Shown here piece after piece: positions 41,667 through 50,777 of a stretch of 64,000 nt of DNA; position 1 is the stretch's first letter; every line of letters begins with the position of its first letter. Source of the DNA: Actinomycetales bacterium. Lineage in GTDB: Bacteria; Actinomycetota; Actinomycetes; Actinomycetales; Cellulomonadaceae. Both the position numbers and the translations under genes were made by a program. The notes under the pieces are model-generated. The model was not told the origin of the DNA and did no database searches. It saw nothing but the letters and a program-made list of their open reading frames with translations. The stretch lies in assembly GCA_020444245.1 (NCBI GenBank), contig JAHLLI010000012.1:62001-126000 (forward strand), read 5' to 3'.

Positions 41667-42800
41667 ATGGTCACGGAGCGGATCGACACCGCCGTCATCG
41701 GCGGCGGGCAGGCTGGTCTGGCCATCGGGTACCACCTCGCGGCGCGCGACGTGCCGTTCGTGGTCCTGGACGCCCAGGACCGCATCGGCGACGCGTGGCG
41801 ACACCGCTGGGACTCCCTGCGGCTGTTCACGCCCGCGCGGTTCAGCGGGCTCCCCGGCAGCCCCTACCCCGGCTCGCCGTGGGACTTCCCGCACCACGCG
41901 GCGTTCGCCGACTACCTCGAGGGCTACGCCGCCGAGCACTCCCTGCCGGTGCGCACCGGGACCAGGGTCCGCCGGCTCGGCAGGGACGGCGAGCGCTTCG
42001 TCCTCGAGACCACGTCCGGTCCCCTGCTCGCGGACCGGGTGGTGCTCGCCGCGGGCTTCGACGCCCGGCCGCGGGTACCGGCGTTCGCCGCGGACCTCGA
42101 CGAGTCGGTCACCCAGCTGCACTCGGCCGACTACCGCAACGCCGGACAGCTGCCTCCGGGCGACGTCCTGGTGGTCGGGGCCGGCAACTCCGGGGCCGAC
42201 ATCGCGCTCGAGCTCGCCCGCACGCACCGGGTGGTGCTCGCCGGGCGGCACCCGGGGCAGATCCCGTTCCGCATCGAGAGCCGGACGTCGCGCCTGCCGA
42301 GCCTCATGGTCTTCACGGCCTTCTCGCGCGTGCTCACGGTGCGCACCCCGATCGGTCGGCGCGCACGGTCACGCGTGCAGGCCCACAGCGGGCCGCTGAT
42401 CCGGGTCAAGACCCGCGACCTCGCCGACGCCGGGGTGGAGCGCACGGCCCGGATCGCGGGCGTCCGCGACGGGCAACCGCTCACCCAGGACGGGCGGCGG
42501 CTCGACGTCGCGTCGGTGGTGTGGTGCACCGGGTTCGACCCCGACCTGTCATGGGTCGACCTGCCCGGGATCGGGGCCGACGGCCTGGTCCCGAACGACC
42601 GCGGCGTGGTTCTGGACGTGCCCGGGCTGTACGTGCTGGGCCAGCTGTTCCAGTACTCGCTCGCCTCGTCGATGGTCCACGGCGTCGGCAGGGACGCGGC
42701 CCACCTCGCCGAGCACATCGACCGCGCCCGACGCGCCGCCCCGCACCGCGACCTGCCTCCCGGGCCCCTGCCGCGCGACCCGGAGCTCACCGCACCCTGA
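41667..42800 (+). CDS. CzcO/YUC-like flavin monooxygenase-family oxidoreductase
   Basis: A 377-residue flavoprotein with FAD motif VIGGGQAGLAIGYHL (about 10-24), a WRHRWDSLRLFTPARF segment typical of CzcO/YUCCA-like enzymes, and the NADPH motif VVGAGNSGADIALELA (about 170-185). It probably oxygenates a small hydrophobic substrate or acts as an NADPH oxidase. The ATG follows GAGGAGG. A divergent TetR gene is its likely repressor. Confidence 0.87.
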   Translation: MVTERIDTAVIGGGQAGLAIGYHLAARDVPFVVLDAQDRIGDAWRHRWDSLRLFTPARFSGLPGSPYPGSPWDFPHHAAFADYLEGYAAEHSLPVRTGTRVRRLGRDGERFVLETTSGPLLADRVVLAAGFDARPRVPAFAADLDESVTQLHSADYRNAGQLPPGDVLVVGAGNSGADIALELARTHRVVLAGRHPGQIPFRIESRTSRLPSLMVFTAFSRVLTVRTPIGRRARSRVQAHSGPLIRVKTRDLADAGVERTARIAGVRDGQPLTQDGRRLDVASVVWCTGFDPDLSWVDLPGIGADGLVPNDRGVVLDVPGLYVLGQLFQYSLASSMVHGVGRDAAHLAEHIDRARRAAPHRDLPPGPLPRDPELTAP

Positions 42801-42858
42801 ACCGCTCGCGCGGGAATCACCTTGGGTGCGGCCGCCCGCCGCGCCAGACTCTCCCCCC

Positions 42859-44541
42859 GTGGGTCATGTCGACGTCGCCGGGGTGCGCTACGAGCTCCCC
42901 GACGGACGCGTGCTCCTCGACGACGTGTCGTTCCGGGTGGGCGACGGCGCCAAGGTGGCCCTCGTCGGGGCGAACGGCGCCGGCAAGACCACCCTGCTGA
43001 GGATCGTCACCGGCGAGGTCGCGCCCCACGCGGGTGCGGTGACCCGCTCCGGCGGCCTGGGCACCATGCGCCAGCTCGTGGGCCACGGGGGCGACGACGA
43101 GACGGTGGCCGACCTGCTGCTCTCCCTCGCCCCCGAGCGCGTCCGGGCCGCCCAGGCCGCGGTCGACGAGCTCGAGCTGGCGCTCATGGAGACCGAGGAC
43201 GAGACGACCCAGCTCCGCTACGCGTCGGCGCTCGCCGAGTACGCCGAGGCCGGCGGTTACGACCTCGAGGTGGTCTGGGACGTGTGCACCACCGCCGCGA
43301 TGGGCGTGCCGTTCGAACGGGCGAAGCACCGGGCGCTGGGCACGCTGAGCGGCGGCGAGCAGAAGCGCCTCGCCCTGGAGTACCTGCTGCGCGGCCCCGA
43401 CCAGGTGCTGCTGCTCGACGAGCCGGACAACTACCTCGACGTGCCGGGCAAGACCTGGCTCGAGGAGCGGATCCGCGAGTCGGCCAAGACGATCCTGTTC
43501 GTCTCGCACGACCGCGAGCTGCTGGCGAACACCGCGACCCGCGTGGTCACCGTCGAGCTCGGCGCGGCGGGCAACCAGGTGTGGACGCACGCGGGCGGGT
43601 TCGCGACGTACCACGAGGCGCGCGAGGACCGGTTCGCGCGGCTGGACGAGCTGCGTCGGCGCTGGGACGAGGAGCGCGCCAAGCTGCGGGACCTGGTCGC
43701 GATGTACAAGCAGAAGGCCGCGTACAACGACGCCATGTCCAGCCGCTACCAGGCGGCGCAGACCCGCCTGCGCAAGTTCGAGGAGGCCGGCCCGCCCACC
43801 GAGCAGCCCCGCGAGCAGCGGGTCCGGATGCGCCTGGGCGGCGGGCGCACCGGCAAGCGTGCGGTGGTGTGCGAGGGCCTCGAGCTCACCGGCCTGATGC
43901 GGCCGTTCGACCTCGAGGTCTGGTACGGCGAGCGGGTCGCGGTGCTCGGCTCGAACGGCTCGGGCAAGTCGCACTTCCTGCGGCTGCTGGCCGCCGGCGG
44001 CACCGACCCGGAGCGCGAGCACCTGCCGGTGGGCGACGTCGCGCCGGGCCCGGTCCGGCACGCCGGGCGGGCGAGGCTGGGCGCGCGCGTCCGCCCAGGC
44101 TGGTTCGTCCAGACCCACGACCACCCCGAGCTGGTGGGCCGGACGTTGCTGGAGGTCCTGCACCGCGGTGACGAGCACCGGACGGGCCTGCCGCGCGAGC
44201 AGGCGGCGCGCGTGCTCGACCGCTACGAGCTGGCCCGCTCGGGCGAGCAGCGGTTCGAGACCCTGTCCGGCGGCCAGCAGGCGCGGTTCCAGATCCTGCT
44301 GCTCGAGCTGTCCGGCGCCACGCTCCTGCTGCTCGACGAGCCGACCGACAACCTCGACCTGCAGAGCGCCGAGGCGCTCGACGATGGTCTCGCGGCCTTC
44401 GAGGGCACAGTGCTGGCCGTCACCCACGACCGCTGGTTCGCGCGCGGGTTCGACCGGTTCCTGGTGTTCGGGGCGGATGGCGCGGTGGTCGAGTCGCCGG
44501 AGCCGGTGTGGCACGAGGGCCGGGTGCGCCGGGACCGGTGA
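42859..44541 (+). CDS. ABC-F family ATPase
   Basis: A 560-residue soluble protein with two ABC domains and no membrane helices. Domain 1: Walker A GANGAGKTTLLR, signature LSGGEQKRLALE, Walker B VLLLDEPDNYLD. A charged linker (about 250-330) follows. Domain 2: GSNGSGKSHFLR, LSGGQQARFQIL, LLLDEPTDNLD. ABC-F proteins act on ribosomes in translation or antibiotic protection. The GTG start gives the usual N-terminus; the frame is open 11 codons upstream. A strong hairpin follows. Confidence 0.9.
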   Translation: MGHVDVAGVRYELPDGRVLLDDVSFRVGDGAKVALVGANGAGKTTLLRIVTGEVAPHAGAVTRSGGLGTMRQLVGHGGDDETVADLLLSLAPERVRAAQAAVDELELALMETEDETTQLRYASALAEYAEAGGYDLEVVWDVCTTAAMGVPFERAKHRALGTLSGGEQKRLALEYLLRGPDQVLLLDEPDNYLDVPGKTWLEERIRESAKTILFVSHDRELLANTATRVVTVELGAAGNQVWTHAGGFATYHEAREDRFARLDELRRRWDEERAKLRDLVAMYKQKAAYNDAMSSRYQAAQTRLRKFEEAGPPTEQPREQRVRMRLGGGRTGKRAVVCEGLELTGLMRPFDLEVWYGERVAVLGSNGSGKSHFLRLLAAGGTDPEREHLPVGDVAPGPVRHAGRARLGARVRPGWFVQTHDHPELVGRTLLEVLHRGDEHRTGLPREQAARVLDRYELARSGEQRFETLSGGQQARFQILLLELSGATLLLLDEPTDNLDLQSAEALDDGLAAFEGTVLAVTHDRWFARGFDRFLVFGADGAVVESPEPVWHEGRVRRDR

Positions 44542-44569
44542 CCGCGAGGACGCCGGCCACGGCGATCGG

Positions 44570-44605
44570 CGACGGGCCGGGTGCCGTGCGGCACCCGGCC
44601 CGTCG
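44570..44605. terminator. Bidirectional hairpin terminator
   Basis: CGACGGGCCGGGTGCC (44570-44585) and GGCACCCGGCCCGTCG (44590-44605) form a perfect 16-base stem with the tetraloop GTGC, between the ABC-F gene and the convergent gene at 44611. Confidence 0.85.
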
Positions 44606-44610
44606 TCGTC

Positions 44611-45291
44611 TCAGGCTGCGGTGAGCAGGGACGCGGCGTCGCGCGTCAGGTCCCCGGCCGCCCTGGCCAGCGTCTGCGACGACGGCACCACGACGCTCGG
44701 GGTGCCGGCACCACGGCCGGTCGCCTCGAGCACGGAGCCGTCCGGGTCGGCGACGACGTACGCGCCGTCGGTGAGCAGACCGAGGTGCCACGTGCTGTCG
44801 CCGGCGAGCACCATCCGCACGGACTGGGCGGCCACGCCGTGGCGTGCAGCCCAGGCGGAGTCGCCCACCCGCTCGGCGGTCATGGTGAGCAGGGTGGTCG
44901 CCGCGGACGACAGGTCGTCGAGGTCGATCACCCAGCAACGCTCAGGCGTCGCCTGGTAGAACACCGCGGCGCTGCCACCGGAGGCGTGCGGCTGGACGTG
45001 GAGCACCAGGCCACCGGCGAGCGCGACCTGGATCTCGACGACGGCGTCCACGACGGACGGCGCCGGCGGCCGCTCGGCGGGCAGGGTGCGGATGCGGGCG
45101 TGGCCCGCGATCCGCAGCGCGCGGAGCGCGGTGAGGGTCTCACCGGCCGCGGCGAGGGCGCGGCGGTGGGCACGGTCGGTGTGGGCGGTGGCCCAGTCGT
45201 CGCCGTCGATCGTGAGGACGGGAAGGGTGGTGCCGGCGCCCCGGAGGGCGTCGAGCTCGGTCCGTCGGTTCGTGAAGGCGTGCATGGGCAT
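44611..45291 (-). CDS. Conserved-looking hypothetical protein
   Basis: A 226-residue soluble protein with no membrane helix or signal. It mixes helices with beta segments such as WHLGLLTDGAYVVADPDGSV, giving the impression of an ESX-secretion-associated EspG-like or nucleotide-free alpha/beta fold, but I cannot assign a family. GGAAGAGGT precedes the ATG. A palindrome at 45333-45347 may be its operator. Confidence 0.6.
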   Translation of the reverse strand: MPMHAFTNRRTELDALRGAGTTLPVLTIDGDDWATAHTDRAHRRALAAAGETLTALRALRIAGHARIRTLPAERPPAPSVVDAVVEIQVALAGGLVLHVQPHASGGSAAVFYQATPERCWVIDLDDLSSAATTLLTMTAERVGDSAWAARHGVAAQSVRMVLAGDSTWHLGLLTDGAYVVADPDGSVLEATGRGAGTPSVVVPSSQTLARAAGDLTRDAASLLTAA

Positions 45292-45332
45292 ACCTCTTCC
45301 AAGGTTGCGTCATCGGGGGTGTGCCAGGACTG

Positions 45333-45347
45333 CTGGCGGATCGCCAG
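45333..45347 (-). promoter_or_regulatory. Palindrome in a divergent promoter region
   Basis: CTGGCG-GAT-CGCCAG, a perfect 6-base inverted repeat with a 3-base spacer, about 40 bases upstream of the gene at 44611-45291. The 239-base gap also holds the promoter of the sulfatase gene; no other element stands out. Confidence 0.35.
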
Positions 45348-45530
45348 TTCGGCTGGCACCACCAGCGTAGGCCGCCGACGCCCGGATGTCCACAATTCAT
45401 GGGATGACTCGCCCGCGAGGTGGCACCCCAGCCTCCGCCGGCCCGGCCGGACGGGCGACACTCCCCTGATGACGGCGTGAGGTTCCGGAGCTACTGTCGG
45501 GGCACGGCAGGTCTTCAAAGGGGAAGCGCT

Positions 45531-47021
45531 ATGCCACACGACAAGCCGAACATCCTCGTCCTGTGGGGCGACGACATCGGGATCACCAACCTGAGCTGCT
45601 ACTCGGACGGTCTGATGGGCTACCGGACGCCCAACATCGACCGGGTCGCCACCGAGGGCGCACGGTTCACCGACTACTACGGCGAGCAGAGCTGCACCGC
45701 CGGCCGAGCGGCGTTCATCACCGGCCAGAACCCGTACCGCACCGGCCTGACCAAGGTCGGCATGCCGGGGGCGGACCTCGGCCTGCGGGACGAGGACCCC
45801 ACCATCGCGACAGCGCTCAAGGAGCTCGGGTACGCGACCGGGCAGTTCGGCAAGAACCACTTCGGGGACCGCGACGAGTTCCTGCCGACCGAGCACGGCT
45901 TCGACGAGTTCTTCGGCAACCTCTACCACCTCAACGCCGAGGAGGAGCCCGAGGATGCCGACTACCCGGACCCGGAGGAGTTCCCGAACTTCCGCGACCG
46001 CTTCGGGCCGCGCGGCGTCATCCACAGCTGGGCGGACGGGCGCGTCGAGGACACCGGTCCGCTGACCAAGAAGCGCATGGAGACGATCGACGACGAGATC
46101 ATCGACCCCGCGCAGCGCTTCATCCGTGACGCCGTCGACGCCGAGCAGCCGTTCTTCCTGTGGTTCAACACCACCGGGATGCACTTCCGCACCCACATCG
46201 CGGAGGAGATCCGCGGCCAGGCCGGTCGGTGGCAGTCCGAGTACCACGACGCGATGGTCGAGCACGACAAGCGGATCGGCCGGATGCTCGACCTGCTCGA
46301 CGAGCTGGGCATCGCCGACGACACGATCGTGCTCTACAGCACCGACAACGGCCCGCACATGAACACCTGGCCGGACGGCGGCATGACGCCGTTCCGCAAC
46401 GAGAAGAACTCCAACTGGGAGGGCGCGTACCGGGTCCCGTCCCTGGTCAGGTGGCCGGGGAAGATCGCGCCGGGGACCGTGCTCAACGGCATCGTCAGCC
46501 ACAACGACTGGTTCGTGACGCTGCTGGCCGCGGCGGGCGAGCCCGACATCGCCGCGAAGCTCAGGGCCGGGCACGAGCTGGCCGGGACGCGCTACAAGGT
46601 CCACCTCGACGGCTTCAACCAGCTGCCGTACCTCACCGGTGAGGTGGACAGCAGCCCGCGCCGGTACTTCTTCTACGTGTCCGACGACGGGGACCTCACA
46701 GCACTGCGGTTCGACAACTGGAAGCTCGTGTTCCTCGAGCAGCGTGCGAAGGGGACGCTCCAGGTCTGGGCCGAGCCGTTCACCGAGCTCAGGGTGCCCA
46801 AGATCTTCAACCTCCGCACCGACCCGTTCGAGCGGGCCGACGTCACCTCGAACTCCTACTGGGACTGGGTGCTCTCGCGGGCCTACCTGGTGGTGCCCGC
46901 GCAGGCGTTCGTCGCCGAGATGGCGGCGACCCTCGGCGAGTTCCCGTCCCGCCAGGAGCCGTCGAGCTTCACGATCGGGAAGATGCTGGAGAAGCTCAAG
47001 GCCGGCATGCCGAGCTCGTGA
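45531..47021 (+). CDS. Arylsulfatase (cytoplasmic, Cys-type)
   Basis: A 496-residue type I sulfatase. Metal-binding acidic pair in LWGDDIGITNLSC; active-site formylglycine motif CTAGR within EQSCTAGRAAFITGQ (about 55-69), fitting C-x-P/A-x-R; later LYSTDNGPHMNTWPDGG holds the Asp/Asn metal ligands. There is no signal peptide, so it acts in the cytoplasm on an imported sulfate ester. The Cys must be oxidised to formylglycine; an anSME-type radical-SAM maturase is encoded 1 kb away on the other strand. The next small gene overlaps its stop as GTGA. Confidence 0.93.
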   Translation: MPHDKPNILVLWGDDIGITNLSCYSDGLMGYRTPNIDRVATEGARFTDYYGEQSCTAGRAAFITGQNPYRTGLTKVGMPGADLGLRDEDPTIATALKELGYATGQFGKNHFGDRDEFLPTEHGFDEFFGNLYHLNAEEEPEDADYPDPEEFPNFRDRFGPRGVIHSWADGRVEDTGPLTKKRMETIDDEIIDPAQRFIRDAVDAEQPFFLWFNTTGMHFRTHIAEEIRGQAGRWQSEYHDAMVEHDKRIGRMLDLLDELGIADDTIVLYSTDNGPHMNTWPDGGMTPFRNEKNSNWEGAYRVPSLVRWPGKIAPGTVLNGIVSHNDWFVTLLAAAGEPDIAAKLRAGHELAGTRYKVHLDGFNQLPYLTGEVDSSPRRYFFYVSDDGDLTALRFDNWKLVFLEQRAKGTLQVWAEPFTELRVPKIFNLRTDPFERADVTSNSYWDWVLSRAYLVVPAQAFVAEMAATLGEFPSRQEPSSFTIGKMLEKLKAGMPSS

Positions 47022-47224
47022 CCGTCCCGGGCACCGGGCGACACCGGTCGGACGGCTCGCCCGAGGTGGACCTGCTGCACGACGACGCCGAGCGCGAGCT
47101 CGCCTACCGCAGCGAGGCGGTGTCGTCCGGCTCCGCCGAGCCGGTCACCGAGGCGGCGACCCGCCTCGGCTGGACGACGGTGAGCATGCGGGACGACTGG
47201 GCGACGATCTTCCCCGAGGCCTGA
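47018..47224 (+). pseudogene. C-terminal remnant of a HAD-type phosphatase
   Basis: A 68-codon frame overlapping the sulfatase stop by 4 bases (GTGA). Its second half, HDDAERELAYRSEA to LGWTTVSMRDDWATIFPEA, resembles the very C-terminus of HAD-family acid phosphatases (typically HHxDAEREYAYD, then GWTVVSMKxDWxxIFP), which often accompany sulfatases. All catalytic HAD motifs (DxDxT, the lysine and GDxxxD) are absent. The likely history is an internal deletion that left start and tail. It may still be translated. Confidence 0.5.
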
Positions 47225-47262
47225 CCGGCACCGACGACCGCCTGCGCCCCGCCGTCAGGAGA

Positions 47263-48060
47263 TCACCTCAGCTCCAGGTAGCCCGCGCGTTCGCACGCCT
47301 CGACCATGCGCCTGACGTCGTCGTAGCTCTGCGGTCCCACGGCGACGAAGCGATCGATCACGCCCCGAGCCAGGGCCCGCCCGGTCGCGGGGTCCAGGTG
47401 CATCGACACCAGGGCGTCCTGGATCCGCGAGCGCAGGGCCGGGTCGATCCTCCTGCTGACGGCGACCGGCTGGATGGTCGACGGCCCGAGGGCCTCCAGC
47501 ACGCGCAGCCGCGCCGCCAGCTCGGGGTGGTCGCGCAGCTCGACCTCCAGCACCTGCGAGTCGATGGCCGATGCGTCGACCTCGCCCTCGGCGACGAGCC
47601 GGATCGCGGCCTCGTGGAGGCCCGCCTCGACGACCTCGCCGAAGAAGCCGCCCGTGAGCCCCCGCTCGACCATCGTGTACCGCGTGATCCCGTAGCCGGA
47701 CTGCGACAGCCGCTCGTTGTACGCCCACGAGCGGCCCCGCAGGTCGGCGAACGACCGGACAGGGCTGTCCCGTCGGACGATCACGTCCGAGTAGTAGATC
47801 GGCCGACCGCCGTAGCGGGCCCCGGCGAGCACCGGTGCGGCCACGGGGATCGCCAGGTCGACGCCCTCCCGCTCGAACATGACGTAGGGCAGGCTGCACA
47901 CGAAGCAGACGTCGTCGACGTCCGCGCGGCAGGACTCGTAGTCCGTCTCGACGACGAGCTCGGTGGAGCACTCCAGGACCTCGCCGACCCGGTCCGTGAT
48001 GGCCTGGTAGACGTCCAGCATGTCGGGCGCGAGGTAGGTGCCGAAACGCAGGTCGGCCAT
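47263..48060 (-). CDS. PhnD-like solute-binding-fold protein without signal peptide
   Basis: A 265-residue protein of the PhnD/SsuA/transferrin-like periplasmic-binding fold: ADLRFGTYLAPDMLDVYQAI, CSLPYVMFEREG, YYSDVIVRRDSPVRSFADLRG and RSWAYNERLSQSGYG match the phosphonate-binding branch. Yet the protein starts directly with the first strand and lacks a signal peptide or lipobox, and no transporter genes are nearby. GGAGGTG lies 6 bases before the chosen ATG. It follows the sulfatase maturase by 27 bases and is likely co-transcribed. It may bind an oxyanion or sulfate ester in the cytoplasm as a sensor or carrier (inference). Confidence 0.8.
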   Translation of the reverse strand: MADLRFGTYLAPDMLDVYQAITDRVGEVLECSTELVVETDYESCRADVDDVCFVCSLPYVMFEREGVDLAIPVAAPVLAGARYGGRPIYYSDVIVRRDSPVRSFADLRGRSWAYNERLSQSGYGITRYTMVERGLTGGFFGEVVEAGLHEAAIRLVAEGEVDASAIDSQVLEVELRDHPELAARLRVLEALGPSTIQPVAVSRRIDPALRSRIQDALVSMHLDPATGRALARGVIDRFVAVGPQSYDDVRRMVEACERAGYLELR

Positions 48061-48087
48061 CGGCGTCACCTCCGGGAGCGGCCGCGC

Positions 48088-49512
48088 TCAGCCTTGCTCG
48101 GCTGCCCGCGCGCCCGTCGCACGACGACCCCGTTCGGTGACCGGACGGCGAGGGATGCCGACCTCCGGCGGCTCCGGCCCCGGACCGGAGCCGGGCCGTG
48201 CGCCGCGTCGCGCCGTCTCCTGGTTCCAGTCGTCGACGAGCTGCTGCCCACCCCGGGCGAGGATCTCCATCACGTCGGTGGCCGGGTGCCCGCGCCGCAT
48301 CAGCCCGAGCATGATCTTCATGGGCACGTCCACGTGGTGGAAGAAGTCCTTGAACCCGGCGCACAGGTAGTTCAGGCCCGGCTCGCCGTCCGGCGTCGTC
48401 AGGAACCGGTTCTTCGGGCACTCGCCGTGACATGCGAACCGGACGTCGCACTCGCGGCAGTAGGCCGGCAGCGAGTCGCGCTCGTCCTGGCCGAACGCGT
48501 GCTGGCGCCGGCTGGAGACCAGGTCGTCGATGGAGGTCTCGCCGATGTTGCCCACCAGGTACTCCGGGTCGACGAAGTGGTCGCACGAGTACAGGTCGCC
48601 GTTGTGCTCGAGCGCCATGCCGAGCCCGCACGTCTCGTCGAAGACGCACATCCCCGAGCTGCCCAACCCCGCCCAGTTGCGGGCCGCGGCCTCGAAGGTC
48701 TGCACGAACACCCGGCCGACGTCGTGCTGCACCCACTCGTCGAACACGGTGGTGAGGAAGGTGCCGAACTGCTCGGGCCCGACCGACCGCGACGAGGCGT
48801 GCAGGCCGCGCAGGTCGGCCGGTGCACCGTGCTCGTCGACCCGCTCGACCACCGGGATGAACTGCATCCACGCGGTGCCCACCTCGTCCCGCAGGAACCG
48901 GTAGACCTCCAGCGGGTGGTCGCCGTTGACCCGGTTCACCGTGGTCAGGACGTTGTGCTCGACGCGGTGCTTCTGGAGCAGCCGCAGCCCCCGCATCACC
49001 TGGTCGAACGTCCCCCGGCCGGCCTTGTTGACCCGGAACGCGTCGTGCAGCTCCCGCGGGCCGTCGATGCTGATCCCCACGAGGTACTCGTGCTCGGCGA
49101 GGAACGCGCACCACTCGTCGTCGAGCAGGGTCCCGTTGGTCTGGATCGTGTTGAGGAACGTCATCCCGGGGCGGCGGTAGCGGTCCTCGAGCGCGACGAC
49201 CTTCCGGAAGAAGTCCAGGCCCATCAGCGTCGGCTCGCCGCCCTGCCAGGCCACGGTGACCTGCGGGGTCCGGTGCTGGTCGATCAGCGAGCGGAGGTAG
49301 GTGTCGAGCACCTCGTCCGACATCCGGAACGTGTCGCCCTCGTACAGCTGCTCCTTGTCCAGGAAGAAGCAGTAGCTGCACCCGAGGTTGCAGATCGCTC
49401 CGGTGGGCTTGGCCAGGACATGGACGCTCGGCGGCGACCAGGCGCGCTCGCCGCCGTCCCCGCCGGACGGGCGGACCGTGGGCGTGGGCAGCGGCGTGCG
49501 GGAGTCCGTCAC
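48088..49512 (-). CDS. Radical-SAM anaerobic sulfatase-maturating enzyme (anSME type)
   Basis: A 474-residue radical-SAM protein. The S-adenosylmethionine cluster motif is CNLGCSYC (about 41-48) in KPTGAICNLGCSYCFFLDKE, followed by QGGEPTLMG. The C-terminal SPASM region has CGLGMALEHNGDLYSCDHF and CRECDVRFACHGECPKNR plus a last Cys in NYLCAGF, binding two further Fe-S clusters. Such enzymes oxidise an active-site Cys or Ser of sulfatases to formylglycine without oxygen. The target is presumably the sulfatase at 45531. The C-terminal 60 residues are a disordered Pro/Arg-rich tail unlike typical anSMEs. Confidence 0.92.
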   Translation of the reverse strand: MTDSRTPLPTPTVRPSGGDGGERAWSPPSVHVLAKPTGAICNLGCSYCFFLDKEQLYEGDTFRMSDEVLDTYLRSLIDQHRTPQVTVAWQGGEPTLMGLDFFRKVVALEDRYRRPGMTFLNTIQTNGTLLDDEWCAFLAEHEYLVGISIDGPRELHDAFRVNKAGRGTFDQVMRGLRLLQKHRVEHNVLTTVNRVNGDHPLEVYRFLRDEVGTAWMQFIPVVERVDEHGAPADLRGLHASSRSVGPEQFGTFLTTVFDEWVQHDVGRVFVQTFEAAARNWAGLGSSGMCVFDETCGLGMALEHNGDLYSCDHFVDPEYLVGNIGETSIDDLVSSRRQHAFGQDERDSLPAYCRECDVRFACHGECPKNRFLTTPDGEPGLNYLCAGFKDFFHHVDVPMKIMLGLMRRGHPATDVMEILARGGQQLVDDWNQETARRGARPGSGPGPEPPEVGIPRRPVTERGRRATGARAAEQG

Positions 49513-49591
49513 GATGCCGACCCCCGCGCCGCGGCCATGCCAGCGATGCTAACCCGCGGTGTTCAGGGCGCCGCGGAGAGCGCCCTCGGCG

Positions 49592-50659
49592 TCAGCTCCC
49601 TGGGCGGGCCCGCAGGTACTGGTCGGGCCAGTAGACGTCGGCGCCGAGCTCGGCGGCCGCGCGCTGCGCAAAGCTCGGGTCGCGAAGCAGCTCGCGGCCC
49701 AGGAACACCGCGTCCGCGCGGCCGCTGGCGACGATCTGCTCGGCCTGCTCGGGCTCGGTGATGAGCCCCACGGCCGCGACGGGCAGCCCGGAGACCTCCT
49801 TGATCCGGGTGGCGAGCGGCACCTGGTACCCGGGGCTCGGGCTGATCTGCTGCTCGGGCGAGTTGCCGCCGCTGGACACGTCGACCAGGTCGACGCCGTG
49901 GTCCGCGAGCGTCCGCGCCACGCGGGCCGTCTCGTCGAGGTCCAGGCCGCCGTCCGCCCAGTCCGTCGCGCTGACCCGCACCAGGAGCGGCCGGTCGTCC
50001 GGCCACACGGCGCGCACGGCGTCGACCACGTCAAGCAGCAGGCGGCTGCGGCCGGCGAGGTCACCGCCCCAGGCGTCGGTGCGCAGGTTGGTCAGCGGGG
50101 ACAGGAACTGGTGCAGCAGGTAGCCGTGCGCGGCGTGCACCTCGGCCACCTCGAAGCCGGCGTCCAGCGAACGACGCGCCGCGTCGGCCCATGCCTGAGG
50201 GAGGGCGCGGAGCTCGTCGGCGGTGAGCTCGCGCGGCGCCGGCCAGTCCGCGTAGCCCACGGCCGACGCGCCGACGGTGGGCCACCCGCCCTCCTCGACG
50301 GGCGCGTAGCCGCGGCCCCGCCATGGCGCCCGGGTCGACGCCTTCCGCCCGGCGTGGGCCAGCTGGATCGCCGGCACGGCGCCCTGCGACCGGAGGAAGT
50401 CGGTGATCCGCCGGTAGTCGGCAGCCTGCTCGTCGTTCCAGATCCCGGCGTCCTGCGGGGAGATCCGACCCTCGGGCACCACGGCCGTCGCCTCGCTCAT
50501 CACGAGCCCGGCACCGCCCCGTGCGAAGGAGCCCAGGTGGACCAGGTGCCAGTCCGTCGGGCGGCCGTCGACGGACGAGTACTGGCACATGGGCGAGACC
50601 CACACCCTGTTCCGGATCGTCGTGCCACGCAGGGTCAGGGGCGAGAAGAGGGTGCTCAC
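49592..50659 (-). CDS. Old yellow enzyme-family NADH:flavin oxidoreductase
   Basis: A 355-residue FMN TIM-barrel of the YqjM type: LFSPLTLRGTTIRNRVWVSP and MCQYSS (redox-modulating Cys), AIQLAHAGRKAS, and the substrate-binding HAAHGYLLHQFLSPLTN (His pair as HxxH). YqjM-like enzymes reduce activated C=C bonds of enones and nitro compounds with NADPH. The GTG start matches the family N-terminus. Divergent from the DUF2252 gene. Confidence 0.9.
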   Translation of the reverse strand: MSTLFSPLTLRGTTIRNRVWVSPMCQYSSVDGRPTDWHLVHLGSFARGGAGLVMSEATAVVPEGRISPQDAGIWNDEQAADYRRITDFLRSQGAVPAIQLAHAGRKASTRAPWRGRGYAPVEEGGWPTVGASAVGYADWPAPRELTADELRALPQAWADAARRSLDAGFEVAEVHAAHGYLLHQFLSPLTNLRTDAWGGDLAGRSRLLLDVVDAVRAVWPDDRPLLVRVSATDWADGGLDLDETARVARTLADHGVDLVDVSSGGNSPEQQISPSPGYQVPLATRIKEVSGLPVAAVGLITEPEQAEQIVASGRADAVFLGRELLRDPSFAQRAAAELGADVYWPDQYLRARPGS

Positions 50660-50777
50660 GACGGTCGCAACCCGCGGCGGCCCCGTGATGTTCCGCGGGC
50701 GCCGGAGCCGCCCCGATGCCCGCGCCGGGGGACGGCGATACGGTCGGGCCAGGACAGTCGACGCACCGAGGTGTCGC

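Noticed and set aside
46639-49761. Very long plus-strand open frame of over 1000 codons
   Set aside because: It lies opposite the radical-SAM and PhnD-like genes, which have clear motifs, and its translation is low-complexity Arg/Ala/Pro, typical of high-G+C shadow frames.
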